Positions 41,116 through 49,506 of a stretch of DNA of 64,000 bases are shown piece by piece. Below the pieces are notes generated by a model, which worked only from the letters and a program-made list of their open reading frames with translations, searched no databases and had not been told where the DNA came from. Source of the stretch: Cryobacterium arcticum. Its GTDB lineage: Bacteria; Actinomycetota; Actinomycetes; Actinomycetales; Microbacteriaceae. Location: the NCBI RefSeq assembly GCF_001679725.1, contig NZ_CP016282.1, forward strand, positions 3,720,001 to 3,784,000, read 5' to 3'. The position numbers were made by a program, and so were the translations under genes. The number at the start of each line of letters is the position of its first letter. Within the stretch, counting starts at the first letter, position 1.

Positions 41116-41667
41116 TCAGGCGACGTCGACGGCCGGCACCAGCGCGGCCAGCTCCGCCAACTGGGAGGCGAGCGCCCGCTCGTGACGCTCGGACGGCAGG
41201 AACACGCCCTCGACGACGTGCTCGGCCACCCAGGCGATCTCCACATTGGCCGCGAGCACCCGCATGCCGAGGTTCACCATCACCGGCTGCAGCGCCGTGA
41301 CCGCCCGGGTGCCGCCGGAGAGCCCGCCGTAGCTGACCAGCCCAACGGGCTTGCCCGCCCACTCGCCGTGCAGGTGGTCGATCGCGTTCTTCAGCGGGGC
41401 GGAGTAACTGTGGTTGTACTCCGGCAGCACGAAGATCACAGCGTCCACAGCCTCCACCCGGCGGCTCCACTCCCAGGTGAGCTCGCTCGTGTACTGCTTG
41501 AGGCGAGGATGGTGGGGCTCGGCCAGCATCGGCAGCACGAACGCGGCGAGGTCCACCACATCCACCTCGACATCGCCGGCCTGCCGCGCCGCCTGCGCGA
41601 CCCAGTCGCCCACCGGCCCGCCGACCCGGCCCACCCGGGTGCTCGCGATCACAACCATCAACCTCAT
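41116..41667 (-). CDS. NAD(P)H-dependent FMN reductase
   Basis: A 183-residue flavodoxin-like protein. It opens RLMVVIASTRVGRVGGPVGD (phosphate loop), then PEYNHSYSAPLKNAIDHLHG, the FMN/active-site block of the NADPH-dependent FMN reductase family, and VSYGGLSGGTRA. It supplies reduced flavin or reduces quinones. The start overlaps the stop of the IclR gene (ATGA), so the two are coupled. Its place next to an aromatic-degradation operon suggests it serves a flavin monooxygenase or a quinone intermediate, but no monooxygenase gene is in the window. Confidence 0.87.
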   Translation of the reverse strand: MRLMVVIASTRVGRVGGPVGDWVAQAARQAGDVEVDVVDLAAFVLPMLAEPHHPRLKQYTSELTWEWSRRVEAVDAVIFVLPEYNHSYSAPLKNAIDHLHGEWAGKPVGLVSYGGLSGGTRAVTALQPVMVNLGMRVLAANVEIAWVAEHVVEGVFLPSERHERALASQLAELAALVPAVDVA

Positions 41668-42470
41668 CTGTCGGCCACCTCTCCCACGGGCCGCGCATCC
41701 CAGCGTGCCCAATCTGCGCTGATTCCCTCGGCTGCGCGCAACAGCTGCGGCAGGTAGTCGTCGACCAGGGTCTGCATGCTCGTCTCGTACGCATGCGTGT
41801 TGAGATTGACGGCCGCGACAACCGCACCCGCGCCATTGCGGATGGGTGCCGCGACCGACCGGATGGCCGGAGCCAGCTGTTGGTCGGTGATCGCCCAGCC
41901 GCGTTCCCGCACCTCGGCGAGCGCCGCATCGATCTCGGTCCGGCTGGGCGTCCAGACCGCCGTCACGGGCGACCGGCTCGGCTTGCTCAGCGTCGCCTCG
42001 AGGGCATCCGGGGTCAGCCCGGCCAGCAGCACCTTGCCGAGCGAGGTCGCGTAGGCGGGAAACCGGGTGCCGATCGTGACCGACAGCGCCACCAGCTTGG
42101 GCACGGCCACCCGGGCGACGTAGACCACGTCGGCGCCGTCGAGTTGGGCCACCGAGCAGGACTCGTTCACGCGGGTGCTCAGGTCGGTGAGGTGCGGCCG
42201 GGAGAGCTCCCAGATGTTGCTCGAGCACACGTAGGCCATGCCCAGCTCCAGCACCCGCGGGGTGAGGCTGAAGCCGGCATCGTCGCTCCGCACATAGCCG
42301 AGCTCGGCCAGGGTGATCAGGATGCGCCGAGCGGTGGGCCGGGCGAGCCCTGTCGCGGTCGCCACCTCACTGAGGTTGAGCACCGGGCGGCCGGGGGCGA
42401 AGACCGTGAGCACGTCCAGGCCGCGGGCAATCGCCTCGATGAAATCGGGACTCTCGGTGGCGCGCGCCAT
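41664..42470 (-). CDS. IclR-family regulator (PcaR/PobR-like)
   Basis: A 268-residue regulator. The HTH lies near residues 28-50 (LNLSEVATATGLARPTARRI), and the effector domain has SCSVAQLDGADVVYVARV, FPAYATSLGKVLLAGL and AVNLNTHAYETSMQTLVDDY. The last block is typical of the Pca/Pob group that senses aromatic acids. The start is ATG 42470 with AGAGG upstream. It is divergent from the CoA-transferase operon, and a perfect palindrome sits between them. Confidence 0.88.
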   Translation of the reverse strand: MARATESPDFIEAIARGLDVLTVFAPGRPVLNLSEVATATGLARPTARRILITLAELGYVRSDDAGFSLTPRVLELGMAYVCSSNIWELSRPHLTDLSTRVNESCSVAQLDGADVVYVARVAVPKLVALSVTIGTRFPAYATSLGKVLLAGLTPDALEATLSKPSRSPVTAVWTPSRTEIDAALAEVRERGWAITDQQLAPAIRSVAAPIRNGAGAVVAAVNLNTHAYETSMQTLVDDYLPQLLRAAEGISADWARWDARPVGEVADR

Positions 42471-42556
42471 CACAACCTCTCCGCGTCGGGCCACGCCGGG
42501 CGGACCACGGGAAATCTGCCCGCCACCCTTGACCGTCGATCGCTTCTGGGGTTCAC

Positions 42557-42585
42557 TATAGATCACTGTCCGCCCAGCGGACAGT
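42557..42585. promoter_or_regulatory. Promoter -10 and IclR operator of the CoA-transferase/dioxygenase operon
   Basis: TATAGA (42557-42562) is followed directly by a perfect palindrome with arms ACTGTCCGC (42565-42573) and GCGGACAGT (42577-42585) around CCA. The palindrome covers the expected transcription start, which fits repression. Its inner core, TCCGC-N3-GCGGA, is the same as at 230-250. No good -35 was found at standard spacing; a TTGACC lies 22 bases upstream. Confidence 0.65.
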
Positions 42586-42609
42586 CGTCCGCAGAATTGA
42601 AAGGCAAAG

Positions 42610-43860
42610 ATGCCTCACCCATTCGCATCGACCCCCACGGGTGCCCCGCGCACCGTCGAGGCGCCCGCACCCCAGGCCGGCCCGCTCGACGGCCTGCTCG
42701 TGGCCGACTTCTCCCGTGTCTTGGCCGGCCCGTACTCCACCCAGCTGATGGGCGACCTCGGCGCCACCATCGTCAAGGTGGAGGGCCCCTCCGGCGACGA
42801 GACCCGCGACTGGGCGCCGCCCGAACGCGACGGCGTCTCCACGTACTACCTGGGCGTCAACCGCAACAAGCGCAGCATCACCCTCAACCTCGCCGACGCC
42901 GGCGATCGCTCTCTCGCGCAGGAACTCGCCCGCCGGGCCGACATCGTGATCGAGAACTTCAAGCCGGGGGGCCTGGCCAAGTTCGGCCTGGACTACGCCT
43001 CCGTGCGCGAAGGCAACCCGGCCGTGATCTACGCGTCGATCAGCGGCTTCGGCACCGCCGGCGGCGCCGCGCTGCCCGGCTACGACCTGATCGTGCAGGC
43101 CATGAGCGGCCTGATGAGCCTCACCGGCGACGCCGACGGCACCCCGTTCCGCAGCGGAGTCTCGGTGTTCGACGTCATGACGGGCATGCAGGCCACCGTC
43201 GGCATCCTGGCTGCGCTCAACCACCGCAACAGCACCGGGCAGGGCCAGCAGGTGGAGGTGAACCTGCTCTCCACCGCCCTGTCGGCGATGGCCAACCACA
43301 GTTCCACCTACGTCGCGGGCGGCCAGGTGCCGTTCCGCATGGGCAATGCCCACCCCAGCCTGTTCCCCTACGAACCCCTGCCGGCCAGCGACGGTGACAT
43401 CGTGATCGTGGCGGCCAACGATGCCCAGTTCGTCAAGCTCGCGGGCGCGCTCGGCCACCCGGAGTGGGCCGAAGACGACAGGTTCGCCCGCACCGTGTCC
43501 CGCAATCAGAACCGGGAGACGCTCCGGCCGCTACTGGTGGCCGCCCTCGCCACGAAGACCACCGCAGAGTGGTTCGATGAGCTCACCCTGGCCGGAGTGG
43601 CCTGCGGACCGATCAACACCATCGACGACGGCGTTGCCCTGGCCGAACGGCTGGGCCTCAAGCCGGTCGTGCAGGTGGGCACGGGCGACGCGGCCATCCC
43701 CATGGTGCGCAACCCCATCGACTTCTCCCTCACCCCCGCCCGCTACCTGTCACCGCCACCCGCGCTCGGGCAGGATGCCGCGGAGATCCGCCAGTGGCTC
43801 TCCCGATCTGACGCCGACCACGAGAACATCCCCTACGACGAGAGCGAGTTCGACCTGTGA
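42610..43860 (+). CDS. CaiB/BaiF family CoA-transferase (class III)
   Basis: A 416-residue class III CoA-transferase. It has LLVADFSRVLAGPYSTQLMG, then DLGATIVKVEGPSGDETRDW, including the conserved Asp that carries the CoA-thioester intermediate in the family (in GYDLIVQAMSGLMS). VFDVMTGMQATVGILAAL is a family motif. It moves CoA between carboxylic acids. It is the first gene of a tight five-gene operon and overlaps the next by GTGA. It probably activates the ring-cleavage product made by the LigAB enzyme. Confidence 0.9.
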   Translation: MPHPFASTPTGAPRTVEAPAPQAGPLDGLLVADFSRVLAGPYSTQLMGDLGATIVKVEGPSGDETRDWAPPERDGVSTYYLGVNRNKRSITLNLADAGDRSLAQELARRADIVIENFKPGGLAKFGLDYASVREGNPAVIYASISGFGTAGGAALPGYDLIVQAMSGLMSLTGDADGTPFRSGVSVFDVMTGMQATVGILAALNHRNSTGQGQQVEVNLLSTALSAMANHSSTYVAGGQVPFRMGNAHPSLFPYEPLPASDGDIVIVAANDAQFVKLAGALGHPEWAEDDRFARTVSRNQNRETLRPLLVAALATKTTAEWFDELTLAGVACGPINTIDDGVALAERLGLKPVVQVGTGDAAIPMVRNPIDFSLTPARYLSPPPALGQDAAEIRQWLSRSDADHENIPYDESEFDL

Positions 43861-44648
43861 CCGACTACCCCACCGGCCTGGGCACCAGCGACCGCGACAC
43901 CATCTCGCTGCTCGGCCACGACCTCGCCGGCGACCTGCTCGGCACCGTCACCTTCGGCGAACTCGCCTTCTGGCTGGCCACCCAGCAGCGACCCACCCCC
44001 GGGCAGCTGCGCGTGTTCGAGGCCGTTCTCGTCTCGCTGGCCGACCACGGCTTCACCCCCACCGCCATCGCCGCCCGGCTCACCTACTACTCCGCCCCCG
44101 ACTCGCTGCAAGGCGCCATAGCCGCGGGCCTGCTCGGCGGTGGCAGCCGCTTCCTCGGCGTCACCGAAGACACCGGAATGTTCCTGCACACCGCGCTGGC
44201 CGACCTCGGCGACACGAGCGGCTTCACCGACGAGCAGTGGGATGCCGCGGCCCTCACCCTGCTCACCCAGACGAAGCAGTCCGGCCGCCGGGTGCCCGGC
44301 CTCGGCCATCCGGTGCACAAGCTGCGCGATCCCCGCACTGACGTGATCATCCGCATCGCCGATGAGCAGGGCCTGCGCGGTGCGCACCTGCGCCTGTTCG
44401 AGGCCATCGGCCGCACCAACGGCCAGGTGCTGGGCAAGGACCTGCCGCTGAACGGCGCGGGTGTGGCCGGCGCCGCGCTGGCCGACCTGGGCCTGCCCAT
44501 CGAGCTGCTGCGCGGCTTCGCCCTGCTCGCCCGCACCGCCGGGCTGATCGGCCACCTCGCCGAGGAGCGCATCAACCCCATCGCCCCGGCGATCTACGCC
44601 GAGGTCGACCGCAACGCCGTGTACGTGCCCGCCATCCCCACCAACTAG
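43857..44648 (+). CDS. Citryl-CoA lyase-like protein (citrate synthase superfamily)
   Basis: A 263-residue short member of the citrate synthase superfamily. It keeps the core motif VPGLGHPVHKLRDPRTDV (near residues 147-164), with the His that corresponds to the second catalytic His of citrate synthase. The first-His segment (GPLHGGA in citrate synthase) reads LLGGGSRFLG, and the NVD motif carrying the catalytic Asp appears as LPLNGAGVAG. So it is unlikely to be a synthase; a lyase or retro-aldol role on an acyl-CoA is more plausible. It overlaps the CoA-transferase gene by GTGA, implying joint action. Confidence 0.8.
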   Translation: MTDYPTGLGTSDRDTISLLGHDLAGDLLGTVTFGELAFWLATQQRPTPGQLRVFEAVLVSLADHGFTPTAIAARLTYYSAPDSLQGAIAAGLLGGGSRFLGVTEDTGMFLHTALADLGDTSGFTDEQWDAAALTLLTQTKQSGRRVPGLGHPVHKLRDPRTDVIIRIADEQGLRGAHLRLFEAIGRTNGQVLGKDLPLNGAGVAGAALADLGLPIELLRGFALLARTAGLIGHLAEERINPIAPAIYAEVDRNAVYVPAIPTN

Positions 44649-44688
44649 TCCAGCGTCAGCCTCGAAGCAGAAGTCTCGAAGGAGAGAA

Positions 44689-45549
44689 ATGGCCACCCTG
44701 AGCGCGGTGCTCGCCACCACCCACCACCCGTTCTACCTCAAAGCCACCACGGCGCCGCCGGAAGAGCGGATGCCGCAGGCCGACGAGTGGAAGCGCAAGG
44801 TGGAGGCCTATCGCGAGACCCTCACGGTGGCCAAGCCCGACATCCTGGTGATGGTCGGTGCCGACCACTTCCATCAGTTCTTCTCCGACAACTACCCCAC
44901 CTTCCTCATCGGCAAGCAGCCGATGTACGACGCCACCTTCTACAACGAGACCCGGGAGTTCGGTCTGCCGACCTTCCTGCTGCAGGGCCACGAGGAGCTT
45001 TCCGGCTACATGTTGCAGGGGCTGCTCGACCGCGGCTTCGACTTCTCGGTCAGCCACGAGCTCAAGATCGACCACTCGATCATCTGCCCGATCATCACCA
45101 CCCGGCCGGATGCCGACCTGCCGATCGTGCCCATCTACACGAACATCTTCGCTCCCCCGCTGCCGAGCCCCAAGCGGTTCTGGGACCTGGGCCGGGCCAT
45201 CCGTTCGATCATCGACGAGTGGCCGAGCGACCTGCGGGTGGCGGCGGTGGGCAGCGGTCACCTCTCGCTCGAGCTCGGCGGCCCGCGCCAGTTCGGCGAG
45301 ACCGGCCCCGACCCCGAGTTCGACCTGCAGGCCATCGAGTGGCTGCGCACCGGTGACATCGACGGGATCCTCGCCAACGTCACCCACGAGAGCATGTCGG
45401 GTGCCGGCAACGCCACCCACGGGTTCATGGACCTGATCCTGATGATGGGCATCGCCGGGCCGATCGAGGCGTCCTACGTCGACAGCCTCGACCTCTTCCA
45501 TACCCGCGAGGCCTATGTGACGTGGTACCCGGAGGGGGCGCCGTCGTGA
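44689..45549 (+). CDS. Class III extradiol dioxygenase catalytic subunit (LigB family)
   Basis: A 286-residue non-haem iron(II) enzyme of the LigB superfamily. Candidate iron ligands are His in ATTHHPFYLK and in GADHFHQFF, and a later Glu/His. SHELKIDHSIICPI, GSGHLSLEL and GNATHGFMDLILMMG are further conserved blocks. It opens an aromatic ring next to a hydroxyl group, using O2. GAAGGAGAG precedes the ATG. The small LigA-type subunit is encoded immediately after with a GTGA overlap, as in protocatechuate 4,5-dioxygenase but with reversed gene order. Protocatechuate, gallate or a relative is likely. Confidence 0.88.
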   Translation: MATLSAVLATTHHPFYLKATTAPPEERMPQADEWKRKVEAYRETLTVAKPDILVMVGADHFHQFFSDNYPTFLIGKQPMYDATFYNETREFGLPTFLLQGHEELSGYMLQGLLDRGFDFSVSHELKIDHSIICPIITTRPDADLPIVPIYTNIFAPPLPSPKRFWDLGRAIRSIIDEWPSDLRVAAVGSGHLSLELGGPRQFGETGPDPEFDLQAIEWLRTGDIDGILANVTHESMSGAGNATHGFMDLILMMGIAGPIEASYVDSLDLFHTREAYVTWYPEGAPS

Positions 45550-45911
45550 GCATCTACTACGTGAACAAGTTCCTGTTCCAGGTCGACGCCGACCCCGAGC
45601 TGCTCGCCCGGTACAAGGCCGACCCGGCCGAGCTGGTGGCCTGGTGGGAGACGGAGCGCGGACCCTGGTTGAACCGGGTGGAACGCACCACCTGGTTGGG
45701 CTTCACCGACACCGAACGCCGCGCGCTCGTCGAGCACGACTACGTGACCCTGTTCGAACTCGGTGCGCACTTCTTCCTCTCGCTCACGATCTTCATCGCG
45801 ATCTACGACGCCGACTACGCCGCCCGGTCCGGCCCGCTCTCCTTCCAACGGGAGTACGGCGCCAACCTCGCCCACTGGATGGGCAAGGAGTACCCGAGCG
45901 TCGCCCTGTAA
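45546..45911 (+). CDS. LigA-like alpha subunit of extradiol dioxygenase
   Basis: A 121-residue all-helical subunit of the LigA family. It contains VNKFLFQVDADPELLARYKA, the block FTDTERRALVEHDYVTLFEL and the tail GAHFFLSLTIFIAIYDADY. In protocatechuate 4,5-dioxygenase this subunit caps the active site of LigB. It begins at GTG within the stop of the catalytic-subunit gene, so the two are made in a fixed ratio. Homologues often have the order ligA-ligB; the reverse is seen here. Confidence 0.87.
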   Translation: MSIYYVNKFLFQVDADPELLARYKADPAELVAWWETERGPWLNRVERTTWLGFTDTERRALVEHDYVTLFELGAHFFLSLTIFIAIYDADYAARSGPLSFQREYGANLAHWMGKEYPSVAL

Positions 45912-45967
45912 CACTGCCGCACCGCCCCCAGTTCGTCATTCGCCCGACTAAGGCAAAGGAGCCCGTC

Positions 45968-47437
45968 ATGCCCGTCACCCCCGTTCCCGCCCTGCCCGAC
46001 CACGCGCCGCCCGCCACGGTTTTCCGCGACGCCACCGTGCTCACGATGGATGCCGGCCGGCAGATCCTGCCGCACACCGATGTGCTCATCGTCGACGACA
46101 GCATTGCGGCGATCGGCCCGCACCTCGTGGTGCCGGACGGCACCTTCGAGATCGACGCGGCCGGCGGCATCCTGATGCCGGGCATGATCGACACGCACCG
46201 GCACATGTGGCAGACCGCGATGCGCGGCTACGGCGCCGACTGGACCCTCACCCAGTACTTCGTCTGGTACTACCTCGAACACGGCAAGCACTTCCGCCCG
46301 CAGGATGTCTACGCCGGCAACCTGCTCTCCTCGCTCGACGCCATCGACGCCGGCATCACCACCACGGTGGACTGGTCGCACGGGCTGCGCACCATCGAGC
46401 ACGCTGAGGCGGCGCTCGCGGCGCTGCAGGAGGCGCCCGGCCGCTCGGTGCTGGCCTACGGCAACATCTTCGCCGGGCCCTGGGAGTGGTCGGACTCCGA
46501 CGAGTTCAAGGCCTTCGCCGCCGCCCGCGAGAAGGGCAACGAGATGCTTGGCTTCCAGATGGCGTTCGACGTCACCGGCGATCCCACCTTCCCCGAGCGG
46601 CGCGCCTTCGAGGTGGCTCGCGACCTCGACCTGGCCGTCACCACGCACGCCGGGGTGTGGGGAGCGACCAACGACGACGGCATCCGGCTGATGTACGAGA
46701 ACGGCTTCATGACCCCCGGCACGGTCTACGTGCACGCGGCCACCCTCTCCGACGACTCCTACCAGCGCATCGCCGCCACCGGTGGATCGGTGTCGCTGTC
46801 GACCGAGAGCGAGCAGAGCTGCGGCCAGGGCTACCCGCCGTCGTGGGTGCTGCGCTCGCACGGCATCCCGGTGTCTCTCTCGGTGGACACCAGCGTCTGG
46901 TTCAGCAGCGACCTGTTCGCCGCGATGCGCACCACCCTCGGCGCCGACCGCTCGATCGAGCACATGAAGGCGCACGAGCTGGGCGACACCGTCACGCACT
47001 CGCACCTGCGCGCCGAACACGTGGTGGACTGGGCCACCCGCGGCGGCGCAGCAGCACTCGGCAAGGAGGCCACCCTGGGCTCTATCGAGGTGGGCAAGAA
47101 GGCGGATGTGGTGCTGGTGAAGAACGACGCCTCACCGTCGATGTTCCCGGTTCTGAACCCTTACGGGCACATCGCCCTGCAGGCCAACCGGGCCGACGTG
47201 CACACCGTGCTCGTGAACGGGAGGATCGTCAAGTACGCCAACGCCCTCGTCGGCGACCAGCTCGCGACGGCCCGCACCGCGGTGGAGGACACCATCACCC
47301 ACCTGCAGTCCACCCTCGGCGATGAGGTCTGGAACGCGGGCATGAACCCCGACATCCCGGCCACGAAGATCCTCGACAACCCGTACACCTACACGGAGTA
47401 CCGCACGAGCTCGACGCACGAGGCCGCGGAGGTCTGA
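45968..47437 (+). CDS. Amidohydrolase (TrzA/AtzA-like deaminase family)
   Basis: A 489-residue metal-dependent hydrolase of the cytosine deaminase/triazine hydrolase group. Metal ligands are visible: HxH in MIDTHRHMWQ (near residue 77), His in VTTHAGVWG, His in VYVHAATLSD and Asp in SLSVDTSVWF. The small beta-sandwich halves flank the barrel (VLIVDDSIAAIGPHL at the start and ADVHTVLVNGRIVKYANAL at the end). AAAGGAG precedes ATG 45968. It ends the dioxygenase operon. Such enzymes remove an amine or other leaving group from a ring or amidine-like compound, suggesting the substrate carries nitrogen. Confidence 0.87.
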   Translation: MPVTPVPALPDHAPPATVFRDATVLTMDAGRQILPHTDVLIVDDSIAAIGPHLVVPDGTFEIDAAGGILMPGMIDTHRHMWQTAMRGYGADWTLTQYFVWYYLEHGKHFRPQDVYAGNLLSSLDAIDAGITTTVDWSHGLRTIEHAEAALAALQEAPGRSVLAYGNIFAGPWEWSDSDEFKAFAAAREKGNEMLGFQMAFDVTGDPTFPERRAFEVARDLDLAVTTHAGVWGATNDDGIRLMYENGFMTPGTVYVHAATLSDDSYQRIAATGGSVSLSTESEQSCGQGYPPSWVLRSHGIPVSLSVDTSVWFSSDLFAAMRTTLGADRSIEHMKAHELGDTVTHSHLRAEHVVDWATRGGAAALGKEATLGSIEVGKKADVVLVKNDASPSMFPVLNPYGHIALQANRADVHTVLVNGRIVKYANALVGDQLATARTAVEDTITHLQSTLGDEVWNAGMNPDIPATKILDNPYTYTEYRTSSTHEAAEV

Positions 47438-47590
47438 GCCGGCCTGGGAGGCGGACGCTGCTGTGCGGGTCAGGCGCCGCTTCCCAGCCGAGGTGCGCGG
47501 GTCAGGCGCCGCTACGCCCCGGGCACGCCACCTGCGTAGCGGCATACCACCCGCGCATCTCGCCCCAGCCGAGGTGCGCGCGGCGGATGC
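47438..47590. repeat. Intergenic short-repeat cluster
   Basis: GCGGGTCAGGCGCCGCT occurs twice (near 47464 and 47498) and CCCAGCCGAGGTGCGCG twice (47483-47499 and 47564-47580), around CGCCACCTGCG/ACCACCCGCGC pieces. No gene is visible. The composition resembles the repeats at 40899-41115. Confidence 0.5.
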
Positions 47591-48076
47591 CTAGACCTTC
47601 ATCCGCAGCGCCGTCACGAAGGTCGGAATGGTGATGATCAGCTGCCATGCGATCACGGGGATGATGACCATCGCCTCGGCGGGCGCGGCCCACCAGGGGC
47701 TCTGGGCCAGAAGCATGAGCGCCACGGTGATCACGAAGACCACCGAGAGCACCCGGTACGACTGCGCGTAGACCAGGCCACGGATCTGCGCCTGCCGCTC
47801 GTCGAGCACCTCGGGCGAGAGCTCTTCAACGCCGCGCGTGGAGGCCTTGAGACCGCCGAGCGTGATCACCATCGCGATCATGAGCACCACCATGCCGCCG
47901 ATGAAGACGCCGACGGGCATCAGCCCGGCGGTGCCGATGAGCACCCCTTCCACCACCAGGATGGCGATGAGTCCGGCAGCCAAGAGGCGCCGAGCTCGCG
48001 GGTTGCGCAGGCTCTCCATCGAGGGGTCGTCCAGTCGGGCCGCCCGGCGCTGCTGGGAGGTCAAGGATGTGTTCAT
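47591..48076 (-). CDS. Hypothetical four-helix membrane protein co-encoded with an XRE regulator
   Basis: A 161-residue membrane protein with four hydrophobic segments (about residues 32-50, 54-72, 108-125 and 133-152). A charged cytoplasmic loop between the second and third contains ELSPEVLDERQAQIRGLVYA. This arrangement (two helices, a DER-rich loop, two helices) is common in small proteins encoded with XRE regulators in actinobacteria. The function is unknown. It overlaps the regulator gene by ATGA. Confidence 0.75.
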   Translation of the reverse strand: MNTSLTSQQRRAARLDDPSMESLRNPRARRLLAAGLIAILVVEGVLIGTAGLMPVGVFIGGMVVLMIAMVITLGGLKASTRGVEELSPEVLDERQAQIRGLVYAQSYRVLSVVFVITVALMLLAQSPWWAAPAEAMVIIPVIAWQLIITIPTFVTALRMKV

Positions 48077-48348
48077 CGGCGTTCTCCTTCGGTGTTGTAG
48101 AGCTGGTCGGCCATGCTGGCGAACGGGGTCAGCGAGAAGACGGCGTCGAGCGGAACCCCCAGTGCCGCGGCAATTCGCAGTGCGAGCACCAGGCTCGGGC
48201 TGTACTCCCCGCGCTCGAGGTAGCCGATGGTTTGGTAGTGCACCCCGGCCAGCTCAGCAAGCTCTTTGCGACTCATGCCGCGCTCGGCGCGCAGCACGGG
48301 CAGCCGCGTATAGAACTGAGGCTGCTCATCCTGCACTTGCTTCTTCAT
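48073..48348 (-). CDS. XRE-family (Cro/CI-type) transcriptional regulator
   Basis: A 91-residue regulator with a single helix-turn-helix (about residues 16-70): LPVLRAERGMSRKELAELAG, VHYQTIGYLERGEYSPSLVL, RIAAALGVPLDAVF. Its own start codon is inside a perfect palindrome, and a TACATT box sits 6 bases before the ATG with TTGTGC 18 bases further up. The message is therefore probably leaderless and autoregulated. It is co-transcribed with the downstream membrane protein. Confidence 0.88.
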   Translation of the reverse strand: MKKQVQDEQPQFYTRLPVLRAERGMSRKELAELAGVHYQTIGYLERGEYSPSLVLALRIAAALGVPLDAVFSLTPFASMADQLYNTEGERR

Positions 48349-48366
48349 GTAGTAAATGTACTACAT
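48347..48366. promoter_or_regulatory. Autoregulatory operator of the XRE gene
   Basis: A perfect palindrome has arms ATGTAGTA and TACTACAT around AATG. It overlaps both the -10 box (TACATT on the minus strand) and the start codon of the XRE gene. A bound repressor would block its own promoter. Confidence 0.7.
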
Positions 48367-48451
48367 ATGTCTGTATTCGCACAAGATGCGACGGAGAGAA
48401 ACCCCCCGGTCAGACGCTCGCGCCCCGTGCCGCGCATCGTAAGCTGAGCCC

Positions 48452-49450
48452 GTGGGGGACACGAGAAAACGCGCAGTGGTCGCCGGGGCATCCGGATTCA
48501 TCGGCCACAGGCTCATTCGCGAGCTCCTCGACCAGGGGTACCAGGTCGCCTGCATCGGCCGCTCGGGTCCCGACGCGAGGTGGGGCGACGACGCCGCCGT
48601 GCTGTCACTGGTCGACGGCGCCGATCTGCTGGTGAACCTGGCGGGAAAGATCGTGAACTGCCGGTACACGGAGGCCAATCGCACCGAGATCCTCCACTCC
48701 CGCGTCGACACCACCAGAGCGCTGCATCGGGCGGTCGCGGCGAGCGCGAAGCCGCCGCGGCTGTGGCTGAACGCGAGCACCGCCACGATCTACCGATACG
48801 CGCTCGACCGCCCGATGACCGAGTCCACGGGCGAGCTCGGCACCGGCTTCTCGGTCGACATCGCGCGCGACTGGGAGCGTGAGTTCTTCACCGGCGACCT
48901 CCCCCAGACCCGACGGGTGGCGCTGCGGATGGCGATCGTGCTCGGCGACGGTCCCGCCACCGCGATTCTCGTGCGGCTGGCTCGATGGGGCCTCGGCGGA
49001 GTGCAGATCGATGGCTGGTGGTTTCCGCACCGGCGCTACCGCGGCATCGGCCACGCCCCCTCCGGCGACGGCTCGGCGCCCGCGCACCGTTCGCACGGCC
49101 GCCAACGGTTCAGCTGGATCCACATCGACGACGTTGTCGGCGCCATGAAGTTCATCGTCTCCCACGATGAGATCACCGGGCCGGTCAACCTGGCGGCGCC
49201 TCACCCCAGCGACAATCGCACGCTCATGGCCACGCTGCGCCGCGCGGTGGGGGCCCCGATCGGTTTGCCGGCCTTCCGCTGGATGCTCGAACCGGCCATG
49301 TGGGTGCTCCGAACCGAGCCCGAACTAGTACTGAAGAGCCGCTGGGTGGAGCCGGAACGGTTACTCGCCGCCGGGTATACCTTCGCCTGGCCGCACCTTG
49401 ACCCGGCGATCGACGACGTCGTGCCACGACGGGGCAGCCGTAGCCGCTGA
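48452..49450 (+). CDS. SDR-type NAD-dependent epimerase (TIGR01777/YfcH-like)
   Basis: A 332-residue extended SDR. The NAD motif is GASGFIGHRLIREL (residues 11-24). VNLAGKIVNCRYTEANRTEI and LWLNASTATIYRYALDRPMT (with the catalytic Tyr) follow. The C-terminal domain (LPAFRWMLEPAMWVLRTEPE, LLAAGYTFAWPHL) is the DUF1731 tail of this family. It starts at GTG. The physiological role of this family is not established. It is read divergently from the XRE gene. Confidence 0.85.
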   Translation: MGDTRKRAVVAGASGFIGHRLIRELLDQGYQVACIGRSGPDARWGDDAAVLSLVDGADLLVNLAGKIVNCRYTEANRTEILHSRVDTTRALHRAVAASAKPPRLWLNASTATIYRYALDRPMTESTGELGTGFSVDIARDWEREFFTGDLPQTRRVALRMAIVLGDGPATAILVRLARWGLGGVQIDGWWFPHRRYRGIGHAPSGDGSAPAHRSHGRQRFSWIHIDDVVGAMKFIVSHDEITGPVNLAAPHPSDNRTLMATLRRAVGAPIGLPAFRWMLEPAMWVLRTEPELVLKSRWVEPERLLAAGYTFAWPHLDPAIDDVVPRRGSRSR

Positions 49451-49506
49451 GATGCTTGCGCCCAATCCGGGATCATTTCCGCGAAAACGGTAATAGAGTA
49501 CGTTTC

